A stretch of DNA of 5,683 nt. Source: Desulfobacterales bacterium (GTDB lineage: Bacteria; Desulfobacterota; Desulfobacteria; Desulfobacterales; JASFBJ01). Shown in pieces: positions 5,612 to 5,683 of this stretch. Numbering within the stretch: the stretch's first letter is position 1; every line of letters starts with the position of its first letter. The DNA is taken from positions 1 to 5,683 of the forward strand of contig JASFBJ010000236.1 of NCBI GenBank assembly GCA_030149585.1, read 5' to 3'. A model generated the notes under the pieces. That model was not told where the DNA came from and made no database searches. It saw only the letters and a list, made by a program, of their open reading frames with translations. Made by a program: the position numbers and the translations under genes.

Positions 5612-5683
5612 AACAAGCCTACTCCTTTAGATAAGGAACGAGGACAAAATAACTTCCTCAACTATGCATCACAGCTTCAGGCC
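5612..5683. other. Leader of the 118-residue gene; nothing else assignable
   Basis: These 72 bases carry the strong ribosome binding site of the minus-strand gene (AAAGGAG, 5622-5628). They also hold a short inverted repeat, GAGGA/TCCTC (5640-5644 and 5655-5659, 10-base loop). No convincing promoter pair is visible. One plus-strand frame stays open to the edge without a start codon, so no gene is called. Confidence 0.4.

Noticed and set aside
5640..5659. GAGGA/TCCTC inverted repeat as a terminator or operator
   Set aside because: Five-base arms with a 10-base loop and no T tract are within chance expectation.
5612..5683. Plus-strand gene starting in the right-hand edge
   Set aside because: One frame is open to the edge but has no start codon or upstream ribosome binding site, and 24 codons are too few to judge.

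Overview
The window reads as an ordinary chromosomal housekeeping segment of a Gram-negative, AT-rich bacterium. The order lon - tsaB - psd (short form) - pssA on one strand, and the wording of the proteins, fit a sulfate-reducer-type deltaproteobacterium (Desulfobacterota, perhaps Desulfobacterales). That placement is an inference from gene order and protein style, not from a database match.

Layout, left to right. Positions 1-122 (minus) hold the first 40 codons of pssA, cut by the window edge. Positions 119-790 (minus) hold psd, whose stop overlaps the pssA start in an ATGA. Positions 791-880 are a 90-base gap with a good sigma70-like promoter and a perfect palindrome over the expected transcription start. 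Positions 881-1561 (minus) hold tsaB, and 1580-3955 (minus) hold lon, 18 bases apart. Positions 3956-4175 are a divergent intergenic region with overlapping -35 elements for lon (leftward) and pilD (rightward), plus a hairpin just before pilD. Positions 4176-4952 (plus) hold the prepilin peptidase pilD. Two small unrecognised genes at 4955-5206 and 5255-5611 (both minus) converge on pilD, with two bases between the stops of pilD and the nearer one. Positions 5612-5683 hold the leader and ribosome binding site of the last gene.

Functionally, psd and pssA catalyse the two consecutive steps CDP-diacylglycerol to phosphatidylserine to phosphatidylethanolamine. TsaB is a core component of the tRNA t6A machinery, and Lon is the ATP-dependent quality-control protease. 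PilD processes type IV pilin or type II secretion pseudopilins in the inner membrane. Lon, tsaB, psd and pssA probably form one transcription unit with an extra internal promoter before psd.

I see no mobile element, CRISPR array, RNA gene or defence system. The observations most worth checking are a terminator-like hairpin with a T7 tract inside psd, the promoter/palindrome before psd, the back-to-back -35 elements between lon and pilD, the hairpin and missing Shine-Dalgarno before pilD, and the two unknown small proteins. I found no strong evidence for a new biological system.
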